IMG/VR virus record: IMGVR_UViG_3300037847_002323
Location: 1 to 33,298 of that record
From: a virus
Reading direction: 5' to 3' (one strand)
Length of the DNA stretch: 33,298 nucleotides
This document shows positions 1-10,100 of this stretch, in pieces. The position numbers and the translations under genes were made by a program. The stretch's first letter is position 1; each line of letters begins with the position of its first letter. The notes under the pieces are model-generated. The model had not been told where the DNA came from. It saw only the letters and a program-made list of their open reading frames with translations, and ran no database searches.

Positions 1-2
1 GA

Positions 3-395
3 ATACCTTTACTTAAAATGTGGCAGAAACATTTGTTTGTTTCAGCTAGTGCAAGTAAAGAGTTAAATCAGCTAAAAGCATACATTAGGGGTGAATTAGA
101 GCAAAATATTAAACATTTGGCTCACGAGGATGCCCTACAATTGCCTTTTGACTGTCCATTAAGGTTAGAGGTCACCTTTAATTTCCCCTATCTTAAAAAG
201 CATTCTGCTAAAGATAGAGAAAATAAAATAATAAAGACTACTAAACCAGACCTGGATAATACAGTTAAAATTCTATTAGATAGTATGGAAGAAGTTGGTT
301 TAATTATTAACGACTCTAGAATATGCGAGATGCATCTAGAGAAATATTACAGTAACCAGCCAGGAATAGTCTGGCGTTTAACAGAAAGGAAATAA
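3..395 (+). CDS. rusA: RusA-type Holliday junction resolvase (5' end outside window)
   Basis: This is the dimeric, metal-dependent endonuclease that resolves four-way junctions during phage replication, recombination or packaging. The family signature is clear: KPDLDN supplies two catalytic aspartates and NDSRI supplies a third. Counting from the ATG at 18, they are D78, D80 and D99, the same spacing as D70/D72/D91 of E. coli RusA. A conserved EKYY..QPG strand follows. The ATG at 18 has no Shine-Dalgarno sequence, and the frame stays open to the window edge, reading I-P-L-L-K before that Met. This fits the IPGxPxxK start of RusA proteins, so the true start is probably upstream. The stop lies one base before the ssb start, so the two genes are co-transcribed. 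Confidence 0.88.
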   Translation: MPLLKMWQKHLFVSASASKELNQLKAYIRGELEQNIKHLAHEDALQLPFDCPLRLEVTFNFPYLKKHSAKDRENKIIKTTKPDLDNTVKILLDSMEEVGLIINDSRICEMHLEKYYSNQPGIVWRLTERK

Positions 396-396
396 A

Positions 397-801
397 ATGG
401 CAAGTTATAATAAAGTAGTAGTTGTGGGTAATCTTACTCGTGACGTAGATCTAAAAACTCTATCCAATGGTACGTCTGTTGGTGAGTTTGGATTAGCTAT
501 TAATGATAGTTACATAGATAAATCAACAGGTGAGAAAGTTGATACGCCTGTATTTTTAGATGTAACTGTTTGGTCTAAACAAGCAGAAACTTGTGCTAAT
601 TATATTGGCAAAGGTAGTCAAGTATTAGTTGATGGTAAACTAAAGCTTGATATATGGGAAACTGATGATGGTGAAAAGCGACAGAAACTGCGTTTAGTAG
701 CTACACAAATACAGTTTCTTGGTGCCAAGAATACTTCTGACCAAGATGTAAATCAAGATCCAGGTGATAAATATCTTGATACAGAAGACATTCCATTCTA
801 A
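397..801 (+). CDS. ssb: Single-stranded DNA-binding protein
   Basis: This 134-residue OB-fold protein coats and protects ssDNA during phage replication and recruits partner proteins. The N-terminus (SYNKVVVVGNLTRDVDLK) and the central VFLDVTVWSKQAETCANYI..GSQVLVDGKL segment are typical of bacterial SSB. A short acidic linker leads to the C-terminal tip DTEDIPF, which matches the DDDIPF tip that binds replication and repair proteins. The start is supported by AGAAAGGA about 6 bases upstream and by tight coupling to the RusA gene. The last codons also contain a promoter for the next unit (776-804), so the 3' end of ssb does double duty. Confidence 0.96.
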   Translation: MASYNKVVVVGNLTRDVDLKTLSNGTSVGEFGLAINDSYIDKSTGEKVDTPVFLDVTVWSKQAETCANYIGKGSQVLVDGKLKLDIWETDDGEKRQKLRLVATQIQFLGAKNTSDQDVNQDPGDKYLDTEDIPF

Positions 802-804
802 TAT
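776..804 (+). promoter_or_regulatory. Sigma70-like promoter for the riboswitch-peptide unit
   Basis: TTGATA at 776-781 and TAATAT at 799-804 are separated by exactly 17 bases, each one mismatch from consensus. The expected transcription start is near 811, a few bases before the first riboswitch helix. The promoter lies over the last codons of ssb. It would let the downstream peptide be transcribed independently of the replication operon. Confidence 0.6.
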
Positions 805-814
805 GATTGCTTAA

Positions 815-867
815 TACGTTCATTCTCTCTGAGAACGGAAGTAGTACAATGTGTACGAAGGAACGCT
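815..867 (+). promoter_or_regulatory. Downstream-peptide type (glutamine-II) riboswitch
   Basis: The RNA starts 15 bases after the ssb stop. P1 is CGTTC (817-821) paired with GAACG (861-865). P2 is TTCTC (823-827) with GAGAA (831-835) and a three-base loop. The unpaired ACGGAAGTAG and GAAGGAACGC segments are what I recall as the invariant core of the glnA / Downstream-peptide aptamers. GTAC (844-847) can pair with GTAC (853-856), although in this class the third helix may instead be a pseudoknot. Known family members bind L-glutamine and sit upstream of very short ORFs in Prochlorococcus, Synechococcus and a cyanophage. Here an 18-codon ORF starts 21 bases after P1. The call is from memory of the consensus, not a covariance search. 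Confidence 0.85.
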
Positions 868-886
868 AACATAGAAAGGTACAGCT

Positions 887-943
887 ATGGAAGTGACTCT
901 AAACTACAGAGGTGCTACTTATAAAAAAGTAGTCAAGAAGTAA
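887..943 (+). CDS. 18-residue YRG micro-peptide under the glutamine riboswitch
   Basis: The peptide reads MEVTLNYRGATYKKVVKK. Translation is well supported: AGAAAGG (873-879) lies 7 bases before the ATG, the gene sits directly behind the riboswitch, and a terminator begins 8 bases after the stop. The L-x-YRG-x-xY core resembles the start of DUF4278 proteins, which are common in cyanobacteria. I recall that the Synechocystis PII-interacting regulator PirA (Ssr0692) is a small protein of this kind, but I am not certain. A plausible inference is a peptide made when glutamine is high that touches host nitrogen control. The function is unproven, and the peptide is far shorter than typical DUF4278 proteins. 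Confidence 0.75.
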   Translation: MEVTLNYRGATYKKVVKK

Positions 944-951
944 AAAAAAAG

Positions 952-976
952 ACCCCTTATTTTAAGGGGTTTTTTA
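952..976. terminator. Bidirectional Rho-independent terminator
   Basis: ACCCCTTA (952-959) pairs with TAAGGGGT (963-970) around a TTT loop and is followed by a T run on the + strand. A run of nine A (942-950) precedes the stem, so the - strand transcript also reads hairpin then T run. It ends the riboswitch-peptide transcript and can also stop late transcripts arriving from the giant virion gene. Confidence 0.88.
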
Positions 977-1006
977 TTGACAATATTAATTTAGTCGTTC
1001 TAGTAT
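977..1006 (+). promoter_or_regulatory. Sigma70-like promoter for a small RNA
   Basis: A perfect TTGACA (977-982) and TAGTAT (1001-1006) are separated by 18 bases. The promoter begins directly after the T run of the preceding terminator, so it would start a fresh transcript near 1013. No ORF with a ribosome binding site follows before the next terminator. Confidence 0.5.
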
Positions 1007-1012
1007 CTCTAT

Positions 1013-1082
1013 ATTAGTACTGCAGAACAGACTAATGTGCATAAGTGACCTACCCTTAAATTTCTAGGGGTAGGTTTTTTTT
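1013..1082 (+). ncRNA. Candidate two-hairpin small RNA, about 70 nt
   Basis: This is the predicted transcript between the promoter at 977-1006 and the terminator at 1048-1082. The first hairpin pairs ATTAGT (1013-1018) with ACTAAT (1031-1036) and CTG (1020-1022) with CAG (1028-1030), with one bulged A and a five-base loop. It starts exactly at the expected transcription start. An 11-base single-stranded linker (1037-1047) separates it from the terminator hairpin. Nothing here looks coding. I do not recognise the family. It could be a regulatory RNA or simply a decoy or relic transcript. Confidence 0.45.
1048..1082 (+). terminator. Rho-independent terminator
   Basis: ACCTACCC (1048-1055) pairs with GGGTAGGT (1068-1075) around a 12-base loop and is followed by a run of eight T. 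It works only in the + direction, because the other strand has no T run. It closes the small RNA unit and protects the convergent late genes from + strand read-through. Confidence 0.85.
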
Positions 1083-1097
1083 AAGTTATTACGATTA

Positions 1098-1199
1098 CTA
1101 CAATGAAATTAATACAACTTCTATTATAATAGCAAGCATCGTTATGATCAATATACCAAAAATAATTATTCCGTCATCATTATTTTTTATAAATTTCAT
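1098..1199 (-). CDS. 33-residue single-span membrane peptide
   Basis: The ORF starts with an ATG sharing ATGA with the stop of the giant virion gene, which implies translational coupling. It encodes a short charged head (MKFIKNNDDG) followed by about 23 almost uninterrupted hydrophobic residues (IIIFGILIITMLAIIIEVVLISL) with one glutamate near the C-terminal end. It is one transmembrane helix with essentially nothing else. It is the last gene of the late operon before the bidirectional terminator at 952-976. I do not recognise it. A small lysis-related or membrane-modifying peptide is possible. Its shortness lowers confidence, but start coupling and strong hydrophobicity support it. Confidence 0.5.
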   Translation of the reverse strand: MKFIKNNDDGIIIFGILIITMLAIIIEVVLISL

Positions 1200-4100
1200 T
1201 CTGATGTAATTTCCCTCCAAGTTTTGTTAATAGAGTAAGCAGCACCTTCTAATCCACGTAATCTAACAGCCCATTTATCAGCTTCTTCAAATCGTTTCTT
1301 ACGTAATGCATTTTCTAATTTACCATATAGTTCAGCTCTTGCCATTGCTAATCCAGCTCGTTGTACTTTATCTGGATCAAAACCATTTTTAGCAGCCGCT
1401 GCAACTATATCACTACCTATACGTTCTACGTTTGCTCTATGATTATATAACTTATCAAAGTTCTTTATATAACCTACATATAATTCACCTAATTGTTTAG
1501 AAGCATACCAACCATGTTTACCTTTTTTCATTTTAGCAAATGTAACAGGTATGTTAGGTAATGGTGTAGAGTTTTTATTTATAATATCTTGTACACTAAA
1601 TGGTGCAAACATTTTTAAAAAGTGTCCTACACGACCTTTTAAGAAACTACCTTGTGCTTCTAATACACCATAATAAGATGATTCATCTTTAAACGCTAAA
1701 TCCCAACCACCCATGCTACGACCAGAAATTTGTTCTATAGCTTGTTTTACAGGTATAGATAATTTATATCCACCTGTTCTTATAGGATTAGTAGCCCAAT
1801 CTTTAATTTCCCAACCTTGTTTACCCCATCTTAAATAAACTCTACGTTGTTCATTTGGACCACCATATTGTTTACTGTCATAGAATGGCATTAATCTATA
1901 TAATGGTGTGACATCAATATAACTAGCTCTACCATGTTCATTTAAATATGAGAATGGTTCATCATCATTCTCACCAAATGGTCTAGTAAGTGCATATATA
2001 GCAAATTGCAATGCGTTAGGTATACCAAACATAACTAATGGTACAAATCCCATCCAATAGTTTCTACGCATTTCTTTTTGCATATCACTATTAGATCCAA
2101 AGATATAATCTAAACCAGGAATTTGACCTGCACCTGCCATACCTAATGCACTATATGTCCAGTCAAATGCAAATGATACATTATTAGCAGTTTGTAAAGC
2201 TATAGGCGTAGCCCATAAATGTCTTTGGAAGTTTATACCACCATATAACTGATCAACATATTCACCTATTTCTGTAATAGCTTTTTGTTCATCAAAAGGC
2301 ATATTACGATCCATAGCTATTTGTTTATACTTATGTAAGAAACCTTCAGCTGTCCATATCTTTAATGGTGCATGTAATTGTACCCATAATTTAGTATCCC
2401 AATTCATTTTCATTTCTAAAAATCTATCTAATGATTTAGCCATACCACCAAACCTACGTTTGTTTGCCCATTCTATACTAGCTTGTATGTTTTCATTAAC
2501 TAAACCTTGTCTATAATCTGGATCCTGTAATGTAGCTTGCATACCTGTTTTATACCATTTAGCAGCTATATAAGGATCTTGAGATAAATTTTTTCTAAAT
2601 GCGTTAAATTCTTTCCATCTACCTGCTGGATTCCATACATCAGATTGCTTGACACCAAAGGCAACCATTCTAGATTCTACTAATGCAAGATGATGGAACC
2701 AAGATAAATACGGAATACCAATAGCAGCAAATTTAGTCCAGGCTAGTACACTTTCATATGCATTTAATAACTTACCTTCAGCACGTTTGTTAATAATCAT
2801 TTTAATAACATTATTAACATCTCCTCTTTGTACATATACTTTAGGCATACTAGGTATACCTGTATCATATTCTATGTAATCTTCTAGAGATTCAGCTACT
2901 CTGGTTATAAATGCTATATCACTTTCACCTCTATTACGTGAGATACCATTACCATTTTCTAATTGTTTTGCATATGCAGCAATAAACTGTCCACTTACTA
3001 TACCTTTTTTCTCAAATAATTCTATACTATTAAATAAAGGTACAACTGGCTGTGTTCCATCTGGTAATTGTGACATTAACATTGCTTGCCATACTGATGA
3101 CATATATCTATCTTTAGATGTTTCACGTGCATATCTTTCATATGCAGCAGCAGGATTAGAAAACAATGGTGTGTATCCTTGTTCTAACATATCTTCTAAT
3201 GTATTAATATCACTTGTACGACCTAGTGATCTAACAGTACCGCCATGATTAACATCTTCATTATTTAATTCACGTAATTCTTTTTTATACTGATCTTGTT
3301 TATAAAACAAAGGCATATAGTTTTTACGAAATGGTATTTCAGTAAGATATGCACTACGCTGTTTATTAAATTTATTACGTAATTGCTCAAATGAATTACG
3401 TATAGCTTCTTCTATTACTTCTGGTTTCTCCATCCAATCAGATTTTTGTAACATATAATCTTTATAGATTTGTGTTGCAGATTTTTTAGAATAAGTAGCA
3501 GTAGTCATTGGTATTAATTCTTTACCAGTTTTTTCTTTATATTCATTCAATCTGCCAAGAATAATTAAACTTAAACTATCTCCTATAGTTGTAATCTTTT
3601 TAATATTAGCAGTATCTCTTACGCTTTCTAATACTTTAATAGCTTCTTGTCTTCTACTTGAACTAAATTCTGGTTCATTCCAACGATTGCCTAATCGTTT
3701 TTTAAGTCTATTAATTTCTATTTCTAGAGCTTTCTCTAGACTTACTTCTATATCTTGTATACTTTGTACAACTTTTTCAGTACCTGTAATTTTAGCATGT
3801 ATAGCAGCTAATACTAAATTACCATGATACATGTTATCTTCTGTAATAGGTCTTGCACCTTTACCTAATTCTTTTCTAGCACCTACAGATTTTTCCCAAA
3901 CTTCTTGCATTAGTTTTGCAAGATCAGCATCTGTACGTGAGTCATTAAGTAATGTAATAAATTGTTTATGCATACCTCTAGCACCACCAAACATTAATGG
4001 TGATAAGTATGTAATAGCTTTACTATACTCATATAAAGCATAGCTTTCACTACCTACATCATTATTACTTCTTATTGTAACATTGTTAGGATTACCTATT

Positions 4101-7100
4101 TCTTTTAATGTAGTTTTTTGTTCTTTTATTATTTCTGATAAATATTCAAAGAACTCTTCACGATCAAATTCTTTTCCAAAAAATTCTGATGGTATATTAT
4201 TAATCCAATCAGTATTACCTTCTAATAAACTTTTATGTAATATATGTGAGTTTTCAAAATTAGTCTTTTCTGCCTGGAACCAAACGCTAGTTTTCTTACG
4301 TAAAGTTTGTTTTTCAGCATATCTTTCTACAATAATATCATTTAATACATCTACAAAACTATCATCAATAGAGTTATCATTAAATGATTCTATTTCTTTA
4401 CTGACATCTTGTGATAGTTTTCTACGTGCTGTTCTACTAATTAATGGTAAGAAACCACCAGCATATGTAACATCTGATAAACCATATACCATTACTTGAT
4501 GTCTGACTAATGCATCTTGTAATTCTTGTGGTAATTGACTAAATGCTTCTTGTGCATAGTTAATTAAGCTTTCTGGTACTGAAGCGTTTTGTAATGCACT
4601 TAATATTTGTATACGAGAAATGTCACCTTTGCTGTCACTAGTTTCTTCCAACATTTGTAAAAATAAATTACCAGGATTGCTTGCTTCAAACTGTTGTATT
4701 AATGAAATTAGATAACCCATTTCTTGTATATAATTAGGTTTATCTGTTTGTGTAACAGCTCTATTAGATAAAGCTCTTAATATAGTATCTTCCATATGAT
4801 CTATATAATAATCTCTAACAGTAGTTGTATTAACTCTATGTTTAGTTGCTACTTTGTCTAATAACTTTTTACCATTATCAGATAGCATAATATTTTGTTT
4901 ATATGCTTTATCTTTCATCTGGATTAAAGTAACTGCAACAGGTCGCATTACAGGATGCCATGTAGTTTTATTTATTTTAGATCCAGATGTATCAAATATT
5001 TTAAAACTATTATCTTCTAATGATTTTAATGCATTATCTTTTTGCATAATTTCACTAATAGATTTTGGCACTTCATGTTGTGTATCTAATAACTGACTAA
5101 TAGTTCCAATTTCTTGTATTACTTCGTCTAGTTTTAAAACTTTTTCTACTTGAGTTGTAGGTGCATCTTTAGATTTTAACTCACGTATCATTAGATTACG
5201 TATAGTATTAATTCTAGTATCTTTACCTTTATCAAATTCTAATGATTCTATAGTTCTTCTAGCATTTACATATGCTTGTACTGTATTTGTTTCTAAAAAT
5301 TCAACTATTTTTTGTACACGTTCTTTAATGTTTTTAGAGTTAATATCTGTTTGTAAAAATAATAAAGCTTGTAACATAGAAGTAGTAATTTCATTTAAAG
5401 AAAGTTTTTCCATTTGCTGATTACTAATATTATCTACAGTTAAGTTAATAATTGTAGTAGCATAATAATATTTTCTTTGTAATAGTTTTATATTTTCTTC
5501 AATTGATCCATCACTTGGTTCATATCTTACTGGTACACCACCATAAAAAGAAAAGTTATTACTTATTCCACTATTAGATTTTAATCTAAATTTTAAATGC
5601 TGTGCTACGTCATAGAATTTAATATAAGAAGCTGTTCTTCCTAATGCATCTAAAGCTGTTGAGTTTGCTTTATTTGAATAAGCTTCACCTTGATAAGAGT
5701 TGCTGTATATTTCTTTTTCTATACGCTCTTCATTATTCATTTTAGGTCTGATTTCATCTAATTGTTTCATGAAATCTTGAGCTTGTTGTTGTATTACAGG
5801 TAAGTAACTAGGATTAGTATACGTATCTGCCATTAATAATATTTGTAAATTTCTATTACGTGTTATAATATTAGTTTCATTTTTATCTAACAGATATTGA
5901 TAACCTATATCACCATCAAAATCTTCATCTTTAGCTAATACAACATCCATTGGTGTTATACTAAAGTTACCATTTAATTCTTTATTAACATGTTTCCATA
6001 ATCTATGTGGTATATGTGATTGTAAGTTTTCACCTGGAATACGTGATTCAATAATAATCTCTCCAGGTACAACTACTGCATTATCACCAAATTCATCTAT
6101 ATCATATTCTTCTTTTAATTCAGCTACAGTATATATTTCATATTCTCTAACAATTGCTTTAGTACCATTTTGTCCATTTTGTAATACGCCATTACTATCT
6201 ACTTCAAACATATCCATAAATTCTAAATAATTTTTTTTGATATGTTCTATAGCTGCTCTTTTACTTTTAAAACCTCTAGCTGTTCTAGCACCTTCTGTAT
6301 TTGATATAATCCAGGGCAGTCTAGTTTTACCATTAACTACTTTAAAGCTAGGTATTTTTAAATCGTAAGCAGATATTTTCTGCATCATAACTCTAGGTAA
6401 TTGTCTACGCATAGCACGCATTAAAAATCTAGCTTTAATTTGTTGTACAACTTTATAGATCTGTGGATCTATTTCTGTAACTTGATTATTTAATGCTTTA
6501 AATACAGAAGAGAAATAATCAGCATCAGTTTCTTTATGCCATGAATGACTAGATATTACATCACGTAATACTTCTATCATTTCTAAAGCTAACTGTTGTT
6601 CAGTACCTTCATAGTCATTATTGTTACGTAATTGTTTAACAATGTCTTCAATTACTTTAGCAGCTGGTTCACTTATTTGTGTAGTATCACCACGTTCTTT
6701 TATAATTTCATCTAATACTTCTGATGCCTTTACACTTTCTTGATATGTTTGGTTGTTAAACATACCAGTAAGAATATCAATATTTTCATTAACTAATTTA
6801 TATATTTGTTCTTGATGTAATCCATGTAACGTATCAGTTATTTGTTGTTTAGATTGATTTCTAATACTTGGTGTATTGCTGTAATCTAAATTTTGTACAG
6901 CTATAAATTGATCTCCTGTAATGCTTTCTATTACAGGATTTTCATAAGTAGATAATTCTTTTAATTTTTTATCACCACGTACCCATCCGCTTTTAGCCAT
7001 ACTTAATGGTATAACTAAATCTATTTGTGGATTTTGTTCTAAAAATTCTGCAATCTTTTTATATTCTGGACTTACATCTTTTGATAAAGAACTGTTAATT

Positions 7101-10100
7101 ATATTACCTTTTAATAATATTCTATTACTATTTTTATCTACAAATGATACTACAGGTTTAACACTAGTTGCTTCTTCTGCACCTAACATATAATCAGCAC
7201 CATAGTATTGTGCAAATTCTTTAGCAAAAGAACTACTCATAAATGCTTGTCCATCAAGTAATTTACTATCGTCTATTACAATATACTTTATTTCTTTTTT
7301 AGATTTAAACGATAATCCTGGTGTTGGTACTTGTGATGTACGTTTGTTCATATCAAAGTAATCTTTATATGACTCAAAATTACCATGCATTTGCTGATCT
7401 ATTTTACCTTTGTTTAAAATATAATTTAATTCAAATAAAAATCTGCTGATCTCTGGTTTGTTCTGAATATTTTTATTATCATAACCTTTTGATAATTGTT
7501 GTAATTTTCTAGCAACACTAGGTGGAACTAAAAATTGTTTACCATGATCACTTAATGAATTATAATATTCTTCATATTCTTTTATTGCTTCGTTTATAGT
7601 TTCTCTAGTTTTTAATAATGGCATTTCAAATATATAAATTTGATTCTTCTGACCCATTTGTCCAGAAGACTGCCAATATACATCTCTATTTCTTTCTAAC
7701 GCATCTATAAACATAGAACGTAATGTTTCTATACGTTCTTGCTCTGTAAACTTTTTAGCACCTTTCTTCTTATTATCTAGACCTCTACCAGATAATTGAC
7801 CCATTTTTGTATTTAATGCATTTCTAACATCTATTAATTGACTAGTAGATCTTAATGCTAATTCTTGTTCACCATCAGAGTTTCTATATTTAATAGCTAT
7901 ATCTAATTGACCTTGATTAAATTGTAATATGAATTGTGCTAATGTATTTTCATAATCAATACCATTAGTTTCTTTAAAGAAATATGATGTTAATGCTAAT
8001 GCAGCATCTGCTCTGTTATCACGTTTTTCTGCTATATTAATAGCCTTTTCAAAATCTATATAAAATTTACTTAATAGTTTAGGATTAAATCTATTAAATA
8101 TAGCTCCTGGTATAGCAGTTAATGTAGAGAAAAAGCTTACCATATCTTCATGATTAATATGTCCACTTTCTGATATAAAAGCGTTATGTCTTTTTCTTAA
8201 ATCTTGTATAGACGATTGTCTTAAAAACAATGCCATTTGTTCTCTAATTTGTTTATGTAATCTTTGCTCGTTAAAGGCACCATTTTTTAAATTAAGTTCT
8301 TTATATGTTCTACCATTACGTGTTCTTTCATTGTATTCATATACAGGTATTTTTTCTAAATTTTCATATCTATTAAATATTTTAACAAATGATTCGTGTA
8401 ATCTTTCTGCAGCAAGTAATGGATCTACATTTTTATTATTAGCTAATACATTATTTAAAGCTTTATGTAATACACGCAGATCTGCTATTTCATTTGTTTC
8501 TTCTAGGAATTTAATAAATGAAAACTGTCTGTCACGTAATGTTTTAAGAAACTCTCTAGTTGTTGGATTTTCTTTAAGTATATCATATAAGTGCATTAAA
8601 CCAGGAGAAGACTGTGTTAATAATTTATTAATCTCTTTTAAGATAGCTGTGTTATCTATATAGCTTACTAATCTTTCTGCATGTAAATATTCTATATAAT
8701 CAATTTGTGCTTCTAGCATACTGTCTTCAGTAGAACTTTCTTCTAATCTAAATGACACATCACTATTATTTAATATATCAAATGCTGCAGTAATAAATGG
8801 TGCAACATCTTCTGGATTATCTCTTTTAGCTGCATTTAAGGCTTTGTTTAATTGAAATAATACAGCTTGTGCTTCTACAGCTTCTGGTCCTTTTAAAGCT
8901 TGTACTCTAGCTTCTGCTTCAGATATTATTTCTTCTACAGCTTCTGGAGCTACAGGTTGATCTTTTGGTATATTAGCTAATTTTTCTTTAGTAGTAAGTT
9001 TAGGCTCTTCTGGAACTTCTTCTTTTGTTTCTTCTTGTTCTGGTGTTTCACTAGCAATTTCAGCTTTTTTAACAGATGGTTTCTTTTCTTTAACAGAAGG
9101 TGATTGATTCATCATTAAATCAATTGTTTTCTTACCTAGTAATCTAGTAAATTCATCTAATACAATGTCTTGTATTTTTTGTGGTACAACTACTTTACTA
9201 TATTGTTCTGAACCAGCACCTGCATATTGATTCATTATTGCAGCTTGAAATACTTTTGATAATACTTCTATTTCAGACCATCCCTCTTGATCTCCCTCTT
9301 TTCTAACATTAATACCTTGTTCTTTAGCAGCACGTAATAATGGCGCTTTTAACATTTGATATGTTTTATTGCTACCTTCTTGTACATCCAATGATTTAAA
9401 TACACCCTCTATTACTTCTTCAAAGACAGCTGATAGATCTGATGATGGTGCTATTTCTACAATAATTTTATTTGGATTACTTTGATCAATATAATTTCTA
9501 CCTGCAATAAATAATCTTTTTGTAGACTCTGGTGACCCTTCTAAATTATATCCAAATTGTTCATTAAACTCTCTAACTGTTCCAACTACTTCATAGTTTG
9601 GTAACATTTTAACTTCTATCTCTATTGGTACATTAGATTTATTTGTATGTTTATCTAAAGTTTCTAAAGCTTCAAATACTTGTTTAGCTTCTGCTGGTGT
9701 ACTCATGTTTAATAACTGCATTATTTCGCCAATAGATGCTGTATTTTTACTGTTTAATACATGAGTAATACTTGTACCCTCTATAGCACCAGACGCTTGT
9801 AATTTGCTATATGTAGTAGGAGATATAATTAATGTTGTTCTGTCTTGTTTTAAAGCTTCAATAACTTTTCCAACTTGTTGACCCATTTGATTTTCTTCAT
9901 AACGAGCTACAGTTTTATTTATATCTACTACATAAAAACCTCTACCATTACTATCTCTTACAAAGTTAGCTTCACCTTTCTTTATAAGATCTTGTACACG
10001 TTTACGTTGTATTTCTGTATTAGTTTCTATAACACCTTGTGCTTTAACTACTTCAGTAAAGTGTGTTTTTATATCTGCTTTAATTTCTTGTGTACTTTTA

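Noticed and set aside
3831-5096. Open frames on the + strand inside the giant gene (3831-4043, 4083-4499, 4854-5096)
   Set aside because: They are antisense to a continuous 3553-codon gene, lack ribosome binding sites, and have Ser/Cys/Phe-heavy compositions typical of reverse-complement shadows.
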